From positions 310,001 through 374,000 of the forward strand of contig CAJQUW010012514.1 of NCBI GenBank assembly GCA_907163375.1: 64,000 nt of DNA. Reading direction: 5' to 3'. The DNA comes from Prostheceraeus crozeri. Its lineage: Eukaryota; Platyhelminthes; Polycladida; Euryleptidae. The translations under genes were made by a program, and so were the position numbers. Below are positions 13,336-24,533 of this stretch, in pieces (position 1 is the stretch's first letter; the number at the start of each line of letters is the position of its first letter). Under the pieces are notes generated by a model. The model saw only the letters and a program-made list of their open reading frames with translations, ran no database searches and was not told the DNA's origin.

Positions 13336-14710
13336 AATCAATGCTATTGCCATGGCAACCCAAGGCCAATCACGAACTGCTTCTGGACGCACAAGTCAGG
13401 AGCAATCGCTTGAATGGCCAGAGCCTCCATGAAACAAAGCACTCTTCTGACATCGGATCTACACAAAATCTTAAAGCGCTCTCTGACACCTGAGAGGTCA
13501 CATCCGTTGGCAAGTAAATGGCGAGCAATAGAGCTCTCGGGCAAAGACTTGGATCGAGGAGGAGCACTCCTCCCTTCCAACAACCACTTGGGTATATGGT
13601 CCTTGACCCGTTCACCAAGAATCTTTCCGTTCTGCCAATGTACTTGCTACTGCAAGAGCACTCAAATTGATAAATAGCTTTAGGTGTTTATCCTTGGGTG
13701 AATTAACCGGACCACGAGAGATCAAAAATGTAACAGCCGGTTTCACTACCGGGGCACACTTAAGAAGAGCCCGAATAGAACGCTTTACAAACTGAGGTGT
13801 TCTATCACCAATAAAAGGGAGCTTCAAATGAACAATCTTTCGCTCAGGACCAAACACAGGCAAAGGCTGGTCCTCTGGCACGGTCAAATACCCTTAAATA
13901 TAAACAGGATAGCCATTATCGATAAAAATAAGTCTCAACGCATGTATCTCTCAATCAATAGTATCGGGAGAACAAATGCGATAGCTGCGACTCACAAGTG
14001 ACTCAATCACGCCAATCTATAAGATCTATACTTTGGTACAAAACTATAAAAGTTAGTGTAAAGACCTGTCCACGTATCTTTGCGAAAAACTGAGGTCTGA
14101 ACAGAGCCACCACGTCTGCGAACACATTTTACGTCAAGGAAATTCAGGCAATCATTCACCTCTGTTTCGCAAGTGAAACTAAGAGATGGATGAATGCTGT
14201 CAAAAACGCTCAAAAGATGAGAAACAGAAGACTCAGACTTCAATAAAATGAAACAGTCATCGACATACCGCTTATACAAATCACAATGCGACTGAATAAG
14301 TGAGTGCAATCTCTCCTCAAAAATCCCATAAAAATGTCAGCAAAAATTGGGCCCAGCGGACTACCCATGGCGCAGCCATCCAACTTTCTATAATACCTTC
14401 CGTCCAAAAGAAACTGTACATTTTGCATGTACAGAATTGACAGTTGACGAAAAGTATCAAGTGACAAACCTATATTGACATCATTTTTCTGTATTGTCTG
14501 AATAATGATGTCAATTGTCTGCTCTACGGGAATGTTAGTGAATAATGACTTAACATCAAAAGATTACATAGTATTATTTGAAATGTTTTTACTTTTTATC
14601 ACATTTACAAAATCAAAAGTATCCGTGATGCAATAAGCACTGAATCTCTCTCACAGGCTGTAAATGCTCTGCGAGGCACTGCGATGTCCGATGAGTAGGG
14701 TTTCCAATCA

Positions 14711-14943
14711 TGCTGTCCACTTACCGTCCATGTTATTGTCCTTGTCTCACACTGCATGTCATTAAGTTATGTTCCTTAAATAAAAAATAAAATTAAAATC
14801 AATATTTATTAATTTTGTGATTAACACCAGTTCCGCGTCAACACACGACTTAGAGCGGACGAAAGGCCTCGTGTTCTGATTTTAACTGTCACTTTGTCTT
14901 GAAATATATGAATCGGTCTTTTACACTTGCTTTTCTATACAAA
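14711..14943. repeat. PLE right inverted arm
   Basis: Partner of the left arm at 13130-13335. It carries about 25 extra bases near 14733-14760 that the left arm lacks. The arm directly adjoins the start of the retained RT sequence on the minus strand. Confidence 0.85.
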
Positions 14944-15529
14944 TCATGCAGTGGGTCAAATTTCTTCTTGTATCAAAACATTGGTAGCCTTCTCATGACG
15001 GGGAGACTACTGCAGCCAATACACAGAACTTTTCGAATAAAAGTGTTAGAAATGAAGCGAAACAATTGAAACATGCAAGAAGTAATGCCATTCTGACGGA
15101 CATCAGTGCATAGAGTCAAAAAGTCAAAACTTGAAGCGGAAAACTTAACTATTATCTACTTCTTCAAAAAGACTCAGATTGGGACCAAGCGCACCGAAGA
15201 ACATTTTACTCTGGATCGTGTCACAATCATTATAACAAATATCTATCGATGAGTCTTTGTTGAATATAACAAACAAATTCTTGGTGGTGCAATGTCGTGC
15301 TCCAGCAGTGAATCTCAGCTTAAATGGATTATTGTGAAATGCAATGTATTTATCGATTCGATGATGTATTTGGCAATCTTCATTTCTTCAATGGAGTCAT
15401 TCCGTTCATCAGAAAAGTATCAACAACAACTGATGCGCCAAGTACGGAACCCTCATGAGGCCTAGAAGTAATATCTATGATAGAAATTTGGGTACAACTA
15501 AGTTCAGCGCATTGTAATCGGTCTGCTAC
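14944..15529. other. Unassigned stretch
   Basis: AT-rich sequence between the PLE and a LINE 3' end. I see no gene, hairpin or repeat that can be named. The right part probably continues into the 3' flank of the LINE fragment. Confidence 0.5.
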
Positions 15530-15719
15530 TTTACTTACTTCCTTGTTTTTCGTCTTTATTTCTCGTTGAACGGGGTCAGACGATTGTTGCTTTCGGATGG
15601 CGCGCCCCACTCGTGTCGATTGTAGTCCATTGCGGGATTCAGGTCCAGAGCGTGAAGATCCTCGCAGATGATTTGCGACCATGTTTTCCTTGGTCTTCCT
15701 CTCGGCCTTCTGCAGCTTT
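15530..15719 (-). mobile_element. LINE 3'-end fragment (C-terminal ORF2)
   Basis: On the minus strand the frame reads GRPRKTWSQIICEDLHAL, then LNPAMDYNRHEWGAP, and ends at a stop near 15556-15558, followed by an AAGTAAGTAAAGTAG-like tail. This is the same C-terminal ORF2 signature (GRPR..W......L.....A.DR..W) as at 7788-7964, but a different sequence, so it is a second family or an older copy. Only about 55 residues remain. Confidence 0.7.
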
Positions 15720-16266
15720 TAATTAGCCTTTTAGTGTAATAAGAAAATTAAATCTCTAAATCTAGTTCTTATGATAAATAAAAGAGTGACAAAAAACACA
15801 ATAATTGAAATTGCGTTTATAGACTTGGATATGAATGCTTGAATAAATGTCTCTAAACATTATGACTTGATTTCGCTAAACAACTTCTAAGTTGATAGGT
15901 TCGTGAATGCTAGCAGATAAAGTAGAAAAATGTTCTACTTTCGTTTTCTAATTGAAATACACGTACGTTAATAAAGGGGAAAATGTTATAGACTGAAAAC
16001 TAGAAATCACTAGGCATAGCCGCGGGAATTCCTTGAATAGGACTTACAATCTTATGCGCAGAAATGAGTGTGAAACTTATGCTACAAAGGCTAGGAAGAT
16101 ATTCAGTTAATCCTAGCATCCCACCCTCAACCACCAAAAAGGAGAAGAATTAGTTCTTCACTTTCTTGTTGTGAATTTACACCAAGCTTTTGTTATTTGA
16201 TGTACATGTAAGTGGCTTCCATCAGTCTAAGTAATATTTTATCCTCATAATACAAATCCTTTACAG

Positions 16267-16677
16267 ATGTCCGACGTTGAATCGTCGGAGACACCCCGAT
16301 CGGGCCGGCTGAAAAAGCGGTCAGTCTTGTCGCGAATAGCTGATCAAACATCATCAGGTGCCTCCACGCCTACCTCCTCCCGCTCATCGCTACGACCTCC
16401 TGCATCTGGTCAACGACTTACTCCACTAGATTTGGAAACCGAGACTCCTTCACAGTCTCTCACAGACAGTTTCAATCACAAATTCCGCAACTTGTCGATG
16501 CTATCAGCTGCCAGTCTGAGCGCCGAAAGTGATACTTCTACTCCGACACCCTCCCTGAAACGTAGTCGTGGCGGTGGAAGTGATGACTCTGAAGGTGATA
16601 AGCCAACATCCCGAAAGCGTCAGACCAGCAGTGATTTTCCTCCTCTCCCGCCACGAAGCTCTCACTCCCCGGTAGAG
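16267..16677 (+). CDS. INPP5E: Probable first coding exon of INPP5E (Ser/Thr/Pro-rich N-terminus)
   Basis: This 137-codon open segment starts at an ATG directly after a splice acceptor (CCTTTACAG), which implies an upstream non-coding exon. It ends in phase 0 at GAG|GTAAGT. The protein is rich in Ser, Thr, Pro and basic residues and has no folded domain, as is usual for the disordered N-terminus of INPP5E. The next confirmed INPP5E exon on the same strand (24243) also begins in phase 0, so the two join without a frame break. The link is inferred from position, strand, phase and composition, not from homology. It could instead belong to a small separate gene ending at 17220 (199 residues in total). 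Confidence 0.6.
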
Positions 16678-17031
16678 GTAAGTTTGACATTGGCTCCAGG
16701 CTTTATTTACAGCAAAATTGTTTTTAATAATTAATGTGTCAAATGAAGTTATTTGAATAAGAAACTTACTTTGTAATGGAGAAATGTCTCATCGTTGTTG
16801 ATAAGCAATGGACGGTATGCCGAGTGTTTTGAATCGTCAGTCAAACAATAATCTTCGGCAGAATCATCAGCTTATTTGATTTTACCGTTTCTTTTTCTTA
16901 ATAGCAGCTTAGTTGGGCGCATGGGAGTTCCACACAATCAATCAGTTTTATTTTTGTGCCTGATTGATTTAAGCATACTGTGACATAATGAAGATTAGTA
17001 TATTTTTTGAAATATTGTTTATTTATTACAG

Positions 17032-17220
17032 GTGATCACAAAAGATTTTAAGAGTGTTATGAGAAATGAGAGTGTCAGTTCATATAGGCATATAATTGAA
17101 ACATATCCTCAGACAGAAGAACTCCTTGATCTATACTTAAGTGCAATTCAAGCTTCCCATGTATGCCGCAAACGAATTAGTGTAGAGCGCCTGGCCGACC
17201 GTAGTCTGAAATTTCATTAA
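17032..17220 (+). CDS. Putative alternative terminal exon, unknown product
   Basis: An acceptor (TTTATTACAG) precedes 62 codons that are in phase with the exon ending at 16677 and close with TAA. Joined, they give a 199-residue protein. The segment is well-behaved coding sequence (YRHIIETYPQTEELLDLYL ... HVCRKRISVERLADRS) with a likely helical, acidic-then-basic pattern, but I do not recognise a family. If real, it competes with the long splice to 24243. No clear AATAAA follows closely. It could equally be the true end of a separate small gene. Confidence 0.45.
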   Translation: MITKDFKSVMRNESVSSYRHIIETYPQTEELLDLYLSAIQASHVCRKRISVERLADRSLKFH

Positions 17221-18302
17221 GAATTAGACTGGTATATGCTTAGTTGTCACGTTTACCCTGTTTCGATTATAGTTAACTTGTGCAGGTTTCGTTCGGAGCT
17301 GTCACGCCCATGATCTAATATTGTGGGGTTGCACAATAATTGTTGACAATGCAATTATAATGTTGATAATTTTGCATTAATTTTACATTAATCAAAACAT
17401 TATTGTACGGCAGTATATAATATTTGGTGTACTATGTTCTATTAAATCGTTCTTGCTATCATCAGCTCCTTCGATCATGATGATTCCATAACGACTTGTT
17501 CAACTAATCATATCGAATTGTATTCTGCAAGAGCGCAGAAAATCTGCAGTAACTGGAAGAAGGCCTAGCCAGGCATTCCATTTAGTTGTACCTCAGTTTG
17601 AAATATAATGGGGTAGAGTAGCGCAATCAATCAAAATGCCTCAATAGCAGCTATCGTGAGGCTGGTACAAAAATATCAACTTAAATACAAGTCGAATTAG
17701 TAAAGTCATGACTAAAAAGAAAGAGAAATGAACAGATTCAGCAATCAATGACAGTCTCTTTTAATACAGCGTATTTTTCTTCTTTTTCTTGTTTAATGCT
17801 GGGGACTGTGAAACAATTATCAGATGTTACCTTGTACATGTGCTCAAAAATATTTTTTATCATTGAATGGATGCATGTTTGTGAGCACAGATGAGCACAG
17901 AAAATGTTGAATGGATAGAATAGTATCCGCCTCCAAAACCTAGTGTAGTGTTTTCATTTCAATACAGAGATGCAAACTCAATTCACATACTGCGCAAATG
18001 ATTTAATTGCTTGAAAACATTCTTTATCGGTGAACACAGCTATATCGTTGAAGCATGACATTTGATTTAGGTCTCAACGTCATCATGGAAGGTATTTGCT
18101 GACAATCTGCGTAAAAATCTCTACATACTGACAAAGTTTGAGTATGATTAGTTTATTGCTGAATTGTTTTAGTTTTTAGAAATATCATGACGAAGATATT
18201 GCGCAAAGAATCAGCGTAATCTAACAAATATTATTGCGATTGTTGTTGTTTGTCTATCAACCCGATTTCATGAATAGAAAATAATCAGTTCAATGATTTC
18301 CA
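17221..18302. other. Non-coding stretch, no assigned features
   Basis: AT-rich sequence after the putative terminal exon. No gene, TE domain or marked repeat was seen. Confidence 0.5.
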
Positions 18303-18540
18303 GATTCTCACTTTGGGGCATTGCGTCCCGAAAAAACTTCAAAGTAGATTTGTCAAACAAAAGCACCCGCTCTTGTTGTTTCCTTGTAATCATTCATTTC
18401 ATAGAGCAGCCTATGATAGAGACTATGGGCTGTCCGAAAATGCGCTGCAACTTGTTGATATTATATGCCGTGTTTGCTATGATAAAGCACCATTAATTCA
18501 TTACTTTTTGATTGAGAGCAACTTGGAATATATGTATTAG
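18303..18540 (+). CDS. Candidate terminal exon, unrecognised
   Basis: After an acceptor (GATTTCCAG) an open frame of 79 codons runs to TAG, and an AATAAA signal lies at 18658-18663. The translation contains LLLFPCNHSFHRAAYD and a later ICRVCYDKA, which loosely recalls the C..H..H..C..C spacing of RING-like zinc-binding tails, but several expected cysteines are missing. No upstream exon can be assigned. It may be a 3' terminal exon of the gene starting at 16267, a pseudogene fragment, or chance. Confidence 0.25.
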
Positions 18541-18952
18541 GTTTCAAAACTATGCTTTAAAATATCATTCAATACCATTTATTTGTTAAAACGTTTTGCT
18601 TTTTAAAATTTTCAACATAATCATTAAAAAATAATTATATGAATTTTGTCAAAAGCTAATAAACAAACTAATATTTCTTAATGATTTATGGGCTTTAATA
18701 AATATCTATCTTAAGTTTTTGTCTTTGATTGGTACTTTTAGTAGAGCGCAGATTCGAGTAATTGTACATTGTATATTCATGTAATAGTGTTCACTTTATA
18801 CAATATTAACATAAAGCACAATCATCGAATGTTGTATTTCCTATAAAGAGAAGGATAGCTCTTAATATAAATTGAATGGTTGCATTGTCACAGGAATAAT
18901 TCTATTTATTCCAATAATTCTATCCTATTGACAACAAAGGTGTGTCGTAGAT

Positions 18953-19160
18953 AATTGAATATCTAAGGAGAATGACAACTATTAAGTCAATACAAGACAC
19001 CAACACACTTGAACCGTCAGCGTGGCCTAGTGAAGGTGCGGACTCCTCTCCACCGTGGACTTCGGCTCGATTCCTAGGTCGGGCGAGTGAGGTCGGGGAA
19101 TCAAGTATGTTGATGTTTTGTATTGACTTAATAGCTGTCATTCTCTTTCGATATTCAATT
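18953..19160 (+). mobile_element. tRNA-derived SINE core inside palindromic arms
   Basis: The centre (about 19020-19090) has a tRNA-like layout. An A-box-like TGGCCTAGTGAAGGTGCGG lies at 19023-19041 and a B-box-like GGCTCGATTCC at 19064-19074, with normal spacing for a pol III internal promoter. Two inverted arms of about 60 bp flank this core: 18953-19015 (AATTGAATATC...CAATACAAGACACCAAC) and about 19100-19160, with around 80% identity. SINEs do not normally carry such arms, so this is either a SINE copied into a foldback element or a foldback family with a tRNA-like promoter. Confidence 0.6.
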
Positions 19161-19360
19161 CCATCCTATTGTCTAGAATGGTGCGAAAACTAAGAATACA
19201 TGCTAAGAAACTGGGTTGAGGCTTCCAAGTAAAAGAAGCACGATATAAACAGACAAAATAATTACATGCGAAGAGCATATAATCGAATTTGCAGTTGTAC
19301 AACATAGGACTAAAACTTGACTTTTGATAGAGATTAGGTATATTTCAGATTCATGTTCAT

Positions 19361-19560
19361 GCAGCCGTGGTCGAGTGGTCAGAGGGCTTGCCTAAGGATC
19401 ATGTGGTCCTAGGTTCGAAGTCGACCAAAATCACCATTGGTAGTCTCAGGAAGGGCATCCGGGCTTAAAATGTACAAAGCTCCAATCAAAGACTGTCAAA
19501 TGACAGCACCATCCAACTCCCAATAATGGGGGGAAATGGATGTAAAACGAACAAAAAAAG
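19361..19560 (+). mobile_element. tRNA-derived SINE with A-rich tail
   Basis: GCAGCCGTGGTCGAGTGGTC opens a tRNA-like head with an A box (TGGTCGAGTGG, 19368-19378) and a B box (GGTTCGAAGTC, 19412-19422). The body contains AGGAAGGGCATCCGG, a segment common in invertebrate SINE tails derived from LINE 3' ends, and the copy ends in GTAAAACGAACAAAAAAAG. The head resembles class-II (Ser/Leu) tRNAs at its first positions, but it is too diverged in the anticodon arm to be a functional tRNA gene. Confidence 0.8.
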
Positions 19561-22500
19561 TTTATCATTTTTCTAGATTTTCTCAAGGTAGAAGAAAACT
19601 AAACTTATTTATATGTTATGAAATTTGAGGGCATAGTTTTCTAAATTCTCAAGATATGCTACTTATATGTGCCAATACCTATGCCGAGATATGCCGGTCA
19701 TTTAGGATATTCAGACTTGAAAATGTTTGATTTTTCTTGATACAGTATAATTGAAAATAATGAAATTTAGGTATATAATAGTTGGTCTATTTGTCTTGAC
19801 ACTTCGAGTGATGGTGAGTTCAATGAACAATTTGGAACTAGCCGATAAGATCAGACCCGTCCGATTATTACCCGCCGAGCGGTCGACCTGATACAAAGAC
19901 GGCTGGCACTGTCTCTACTCCCGTTGAAGTATGAACCGTTGGATGGTTTTTTAGATATCATTAAATCACGGAATTAGAGTTTTGCCCATTTTTAAATTGT
20001 GGGCGTCTGAATGTTTCACACTTATCTGCTTCGAGATAATATGATTAAAGTTTTCATTAGGAGATTTTATGACGGTGTCTTTTCTAGATTCAAATTATTC
20101 AACTTTTTACCATTTATTCAATTGTTGTTATCAACTGAGGCGGTCGATGTCTGCGGTATACTAATAAGTATTCCACTGTTATTGGGCTTCATTGATATAT
20201 CTTCCTGTTATATGTACATGTATACTTTCTTGTCTTCTATTAGGCCTATTTATATTTACTTTTATATACATTTATACCTATATTTCTAAAAGTGAGATGT
20301 TGTTGACTCACCAGTCTTCTTATGCCGAATTGTCTCTGTAGTCAGTGAATGAAGTGTACGATGCATTTACATGGCAAGTCAAATGTACATAGTTATTCAT
20401 GTAATTTTGAATTTTGGTGCTGGATTTTGCTTATCATTAGCTAATTGAATTAAGTTTGTTGAAAGAGGTTTGAACGGATTGTCCGATCCTCTATCGCTGA
20501 ATAGTCTATCATTACTTTATCTATACAGTTTGAGCTTAACAGTGAAACTTTTTTGATGAAATTAACGAATAAAATGGGGAAATATAGCAGGCATTGAATT
20601 GTAAATTGATTATCATGGTAATGTTTCCTGTACGCCAGATAGGTACTTATAATTGCACAACGCAAATTCTGTATCAGATATATTGACCTAGGATTGTCAC
20701 CGGCCAGAAGTGGGTCAGCTGGTCTGCCTGTCAAAGACCGATTCGTAAAGGCAAAAAATTAGTTAATCGGCCGGTCGACCGCCTGATCGAGAAAGTTGAT
20801 CACCGGTTCGGTCGGATTCCTATGATATAGACAATCAAGACGAAAAATCATGGGAAAATAAAGGATGATGTATTTTTTAAACAATCAAGAATCGCAAGAA
20901 AAATATAATTAACACAGCTTCTCTCTTATTTCAATTATTCTTTAACCTATAAATATGCTTGTGACATTACTCTTTTGTCTATCCATATAAATATGAATTC
21001 ATCTTTAATTTAGCAATTTCTCTAAACAAATTCTGTATAGGCTATAGGCATTGCCTTTCCCTTTAGCTGGATACATATATACTGAATTTTCAGTTTCCTG
21101 CGCATGGAGTAATTCACCTCGATCAGACTTTCAACATTTTGGCGATATTTTTCATGTAATTTATCAGAATTCATAAGTATCCATTCACACTGAAAATATC
21201 GAATGCAACCAGTTTGACATCTGATAAATTTTGATTTCCTTTGTATAGAATTTTTTTAAAAAGTGTTATTCATTAGTGCGAATTGTCATGATTGTAGTCA
21301 TGAAAATCTGAATGATTAAAATGCAACATTTGACCAACCGTGATATACTGTATTAAAACAGAATATATAACCAATTTTTCATCACACTTCATCAGATATT
21401 CGTTACCTGCATATAACTTCATAAGATAATTAGACAATGTTTACACTGCATGCATCAGCACCTTTATAAGGAGAATTGTTTGATCCTTTACTTAATTATC
21501 CTAATGTGATATCTCCGTCTCCAATACTGACGTTTTGCTATTATTAACACCAAATTAGACGAAGATCATGGTGGTATGGTAACACTTACGCATACCTATA
21601 TTTGTCAATCATGATTTCCAAGTGAATACGCATATCATTTACGGTATACAATAGAACTGAAGAATATATTTGATTTGTCTGAATTTTCATCACTGCATTA
21701 GAACAGAGTGAGGGAGCGAAGTTTTGAGCCGTTCTATAGTGAACGAGTGAACTGAGCGAGGGGATATCTCAGCTATTACCACTGAACTAATGTTCCTCCA
21801 ATTCTTACAATTCCTATCGACATATTGACAATGACTTTTCCTGCATCTACTATTCTGCAGATTTTGTAGTTTCACTTCAAATTTCAAAATTTCATATTCT
21901 AATGCCTGAATTTATAGCAGTGTAGATCTGTAAGTATTGTAGATTTCTGTCGATCTCTTTGATTCCCCAAATCGCTATATAGGGTCTGGCAATTTGACAC
22001 ATCAGGTTGTCTGTCATGATTCCGATTTGATAGCAAATATTCAAAACCTTTCAGCATAGACTTTCGAATCTGTCAAATTAGCATATTGCACTGCACAATG
22101 TGCAAATGCACGCGATTTCAGTAGACCCGTAGCTTGAAGTCTTAAATTTTAGAATCATGCGATTGAGATATGTAAGAGTCTTTCTCATGTCTCCAAGTCA
22201 TTAACTTTCGACCAAAGAAGTGCAGGTCTGTATGCACCTGTACATTTTGATAATTATCGCACTTCACACACATAACACGTACAATTATGAGAGAAGGAGT
22301 AAATTTGCTATAACTGTTTTGAATAAACAAGGGCTTCATACCATGTTTTTGAACACAGCCGTTCTAAGGATGACTTAACACTCCCGTTGACTAAGAGATT
22401 GCAGGGCACCAGCTCACCTGCTAATTAATATGTGGAAAAGAAAGTACCGTAAAACTGACTGACTTTATGCGAATTGGGTTTTCATCAGGATTGGTTTTTT

Positions 22501-22881
22501 ATGGACTATTATCCCGCGTATAGGGATTGATATAATCCCGCGCATCAGAATTTATGAAAATGCCACATGCTTGGGGTGACTTTGCACACTACTTATGTCA
22601 CTACCTGAGTCATGGGAATAGGAAACGGTTTGCGAATTTAAGTCCAGAATGTGGGGCTACTTTGCATACTTCAAAATTCTTGACAATATGTTTTCCGAAT
22701 TTTTATTTGTATCATTATTGTCACCTACTCGATGCTTGTACCTGTAAGTTTGATTCATCAGAATCTGAGTGAAATTCTTCGAAATTTCTCGGAAATACAC
22801 AGGAAAGACTGAAAAATCTGTGTAAAGTCACCCCGTTCTACGGTATCTACAATGCATTTTCATCACATCTGTTTTATCCAG
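19561..22881. other. Non-coding, intron-like stretch
   Basis: Lies inside the presumed first INPP5E intron. No gene is supported. Short GC-richer patches near 19850-19900 and 20690-20830 share the motif CCGGTCGACC-like/CGGTCGACC and may be fragments of one repeat family. The rest is AT-rich and unremarkable. Confidence 0.5.
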
Positions 22882-23752
22882 GCTTGCCTTTGGGATGGAT
22901 TTCCATCCCAATCCCAACCCAATCCCAATAGTCTACTTTAGAGCCAAAAACGTACGCAAGTTGACCTCAAGCTGCATCGGGACTTACCTCTTAGGCCTGC
23001 CATATGTATTACTTTTTGAATTGACGAAGGCCACGGACGTAGGCCTAGGACTATACTAGCCTTAATAGTAATAAGGGCTTTAATTGATTTTACACAATTA
23101 CGTATAATAGGCCTACTGTATGCCTAAATTTTGAACCGTGACTGCCTTCACCTAAGAACTTATAGGGGCCTACGTATAGCTGATATGTATGTACGAGCTA
23201 CAAAGATACTTGGTATTAATTAACCCTGTATCGGATAATGCGTTGTTAATAAACAGTTCGCCACACGGTCTCCTTTTGAAGCCATTGTTTCTGCGCAATG
23301 TGACACTGTTACAGCGTCATACAAGATACTATTACGGGTTATACTATTACGGGTATATATTAACACCCGCATCAGTAAATGCCTCATACGCACGCGTAAA
23401 GCACGAGTCGAGGCACAAGAAGGCCTCCGAATTAAGCCACTAGTTTTAGCAATTAGGGATGCTAAAGCTATAGAGTAGGCCTAAAGATGACTGTGTCAAT
23501 TTGTGTGAATCACACTAAGAGCTGCTCAAATTCGAGAGAGGCAAGGTCAGACTGAAGATAGCGAGATGAAATGCTCAGTATAACACGAAAACATTTGTAA
23601 CGCAATGACTAATGTCAACGATTACATGTATATCTTGCTGGGAGAGGGCTTATTGGGATCTGTTGGGATCTATTGGGATAGGGGTGGATTTTTGGTAGCC
23701 AAATCCCAACCCAATCCCAATAGCTATTGCGCTCCCAATCCCAACGGCAAGC
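22882..23752. mobile_element. TIR-bounded element with CCCAATCCC repeats
   Basis: GCTTGCCTTTGGGAT at 22882-22896 pairs in inverted orientation with ATCCCAACGGCAAGC ending at 23752. Beside each end the string CCCAACCCAATCCCAATAG recurs in direct orientation (about 22914-22932 and 23706-23724), and the right end adds further GGGATCTATTGGGAT-type copies. The 870-bp body has no recognisable transposase. This looks like a non-autonomous DNA element with subterminal repeats. Confidence 0.5.
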
Positions 23753-24242
23753 ATTGCTTTGTCACACACATTTTATTTTGTATTTCATATTTTCTTTCAC
23801 ATAGCTCACTTTCAGAGGCTATTATTACATTTTGTTTCCCTAACGTAAATGTGTACGGTTACTCGGTTAGTGGGTGCTTGTATATAACATGCAAGTTTAA
23901 ACTCTCGCGAACAGCGTGGAGACCAAGAGGCTTGTGCTTCCTTGTCAACTGACTTTTGAAATCATGTTCCTTAAGAAAGATCCATCATTTTGAACGCATC
24001 ATGTAGTCAACCAGCTGATGATCTGGGCTTATAGCATATCATATTATTAAATAAAGTAAAACACCAATTTTATGACCTTGACTAATTTTTCTAAAAAAAC
24101 AACTGTTTGCCTTACATTTTCGATCATAGCTTTAGAAGAATAATATAACTTGAACTCGCCCTCTCAGTAGCTTGCTACATTTGCTAATCGTTTGTTCTAC
24201 ATGAATAGATTCATGTTTGTATTAGAATGCATTTCGTTTCAG

Positions 24243-24533
24243 CATGTGGAGTCTTCTCCCGACTTACTTACTAGCTCACGGAGACTCGGACGACTAGAGC
24301 GTCGCACAGACAGTACCTTGGGAAGATCTGCGTCCTCGGAGATGCTTTCTCGATATTCATCGGCTAGCAATCCAATACCGGTGAGCAGAGCACGTTCTCA
24401 AGGATTTCTTGTCGGTGCAATGTCCGGTACGTCAGGTGCTATGTTGGGAGCTGAGGAACTGGATAGAATTTTCCCTGAGCGACAACTTCGCTTGTACGCA
24501 GTCACTTGGAATATCGGCTGCTTAAAACCAACG
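24243..24533 (+). CDS. INPP5E: INPP5E exon: start of 5-phosphatase catalytic region
   Basis: Acceptor TTCGTTTCAG at 24233-24242 and donor ACG|GTAAGA; 97 codons, phase 0 at both ends. The first half is a Ser/Arg-rich linker. The second half contains GAMLGAEELDRIFPERQLRL followed by YAVTWNIG. These match the INPP5E signature G.LLGADEL.R.FPDR...L followed by ATWN, the first conserved motif of inositol polyphosphate 5-phosphatases. INPP5E removes the 5-phosphate from PI(4,5)P2 and PI(3,4,5)P3 and acts mainly in the primary cilium. The exon precedes the next one by a 5.3-kb intron. Confidence 0.93.

Larger units (their letters stand above)
13130..14943 (-). mobile_element. Penelope-like element (RT + GIY-YIG), broken, inverted terminal arms
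   Basis: The minus strand shows, in order, an RT N-terminal region (NPTHRTSQCLAEHL), RT core pieces (GCAMGSPLGPIFADIF and YKRYVDDCFIL), the motif TSVFRKDTWTGLYTNF, a linker with FGPERKIVHLKLPFIGD, and a GIY-YIG endonuclease tail (SSIARHLLANGCD ... EALAIQAIAPDLCVQKQF). This RT-linker-GIY-YIG order defines Penelope-like elements. Inverted arms lie at about 13130-13335 and 14711-14943. They are similar but diverged, and the right arm carries about 25 extra bases, so the insertion is not recent. The coding part is truncated at its 5' end and is interrupted several times, so the copy is dead. Confidence 0.9.

Noticed and set aside
19361-19435. Functional tRNA-Ser/Leu gene
   Set aside because: A and B boxes are present, but the anticodon and acceptor stems do not close and the sequence continues into a SINE body and A-rich tail.
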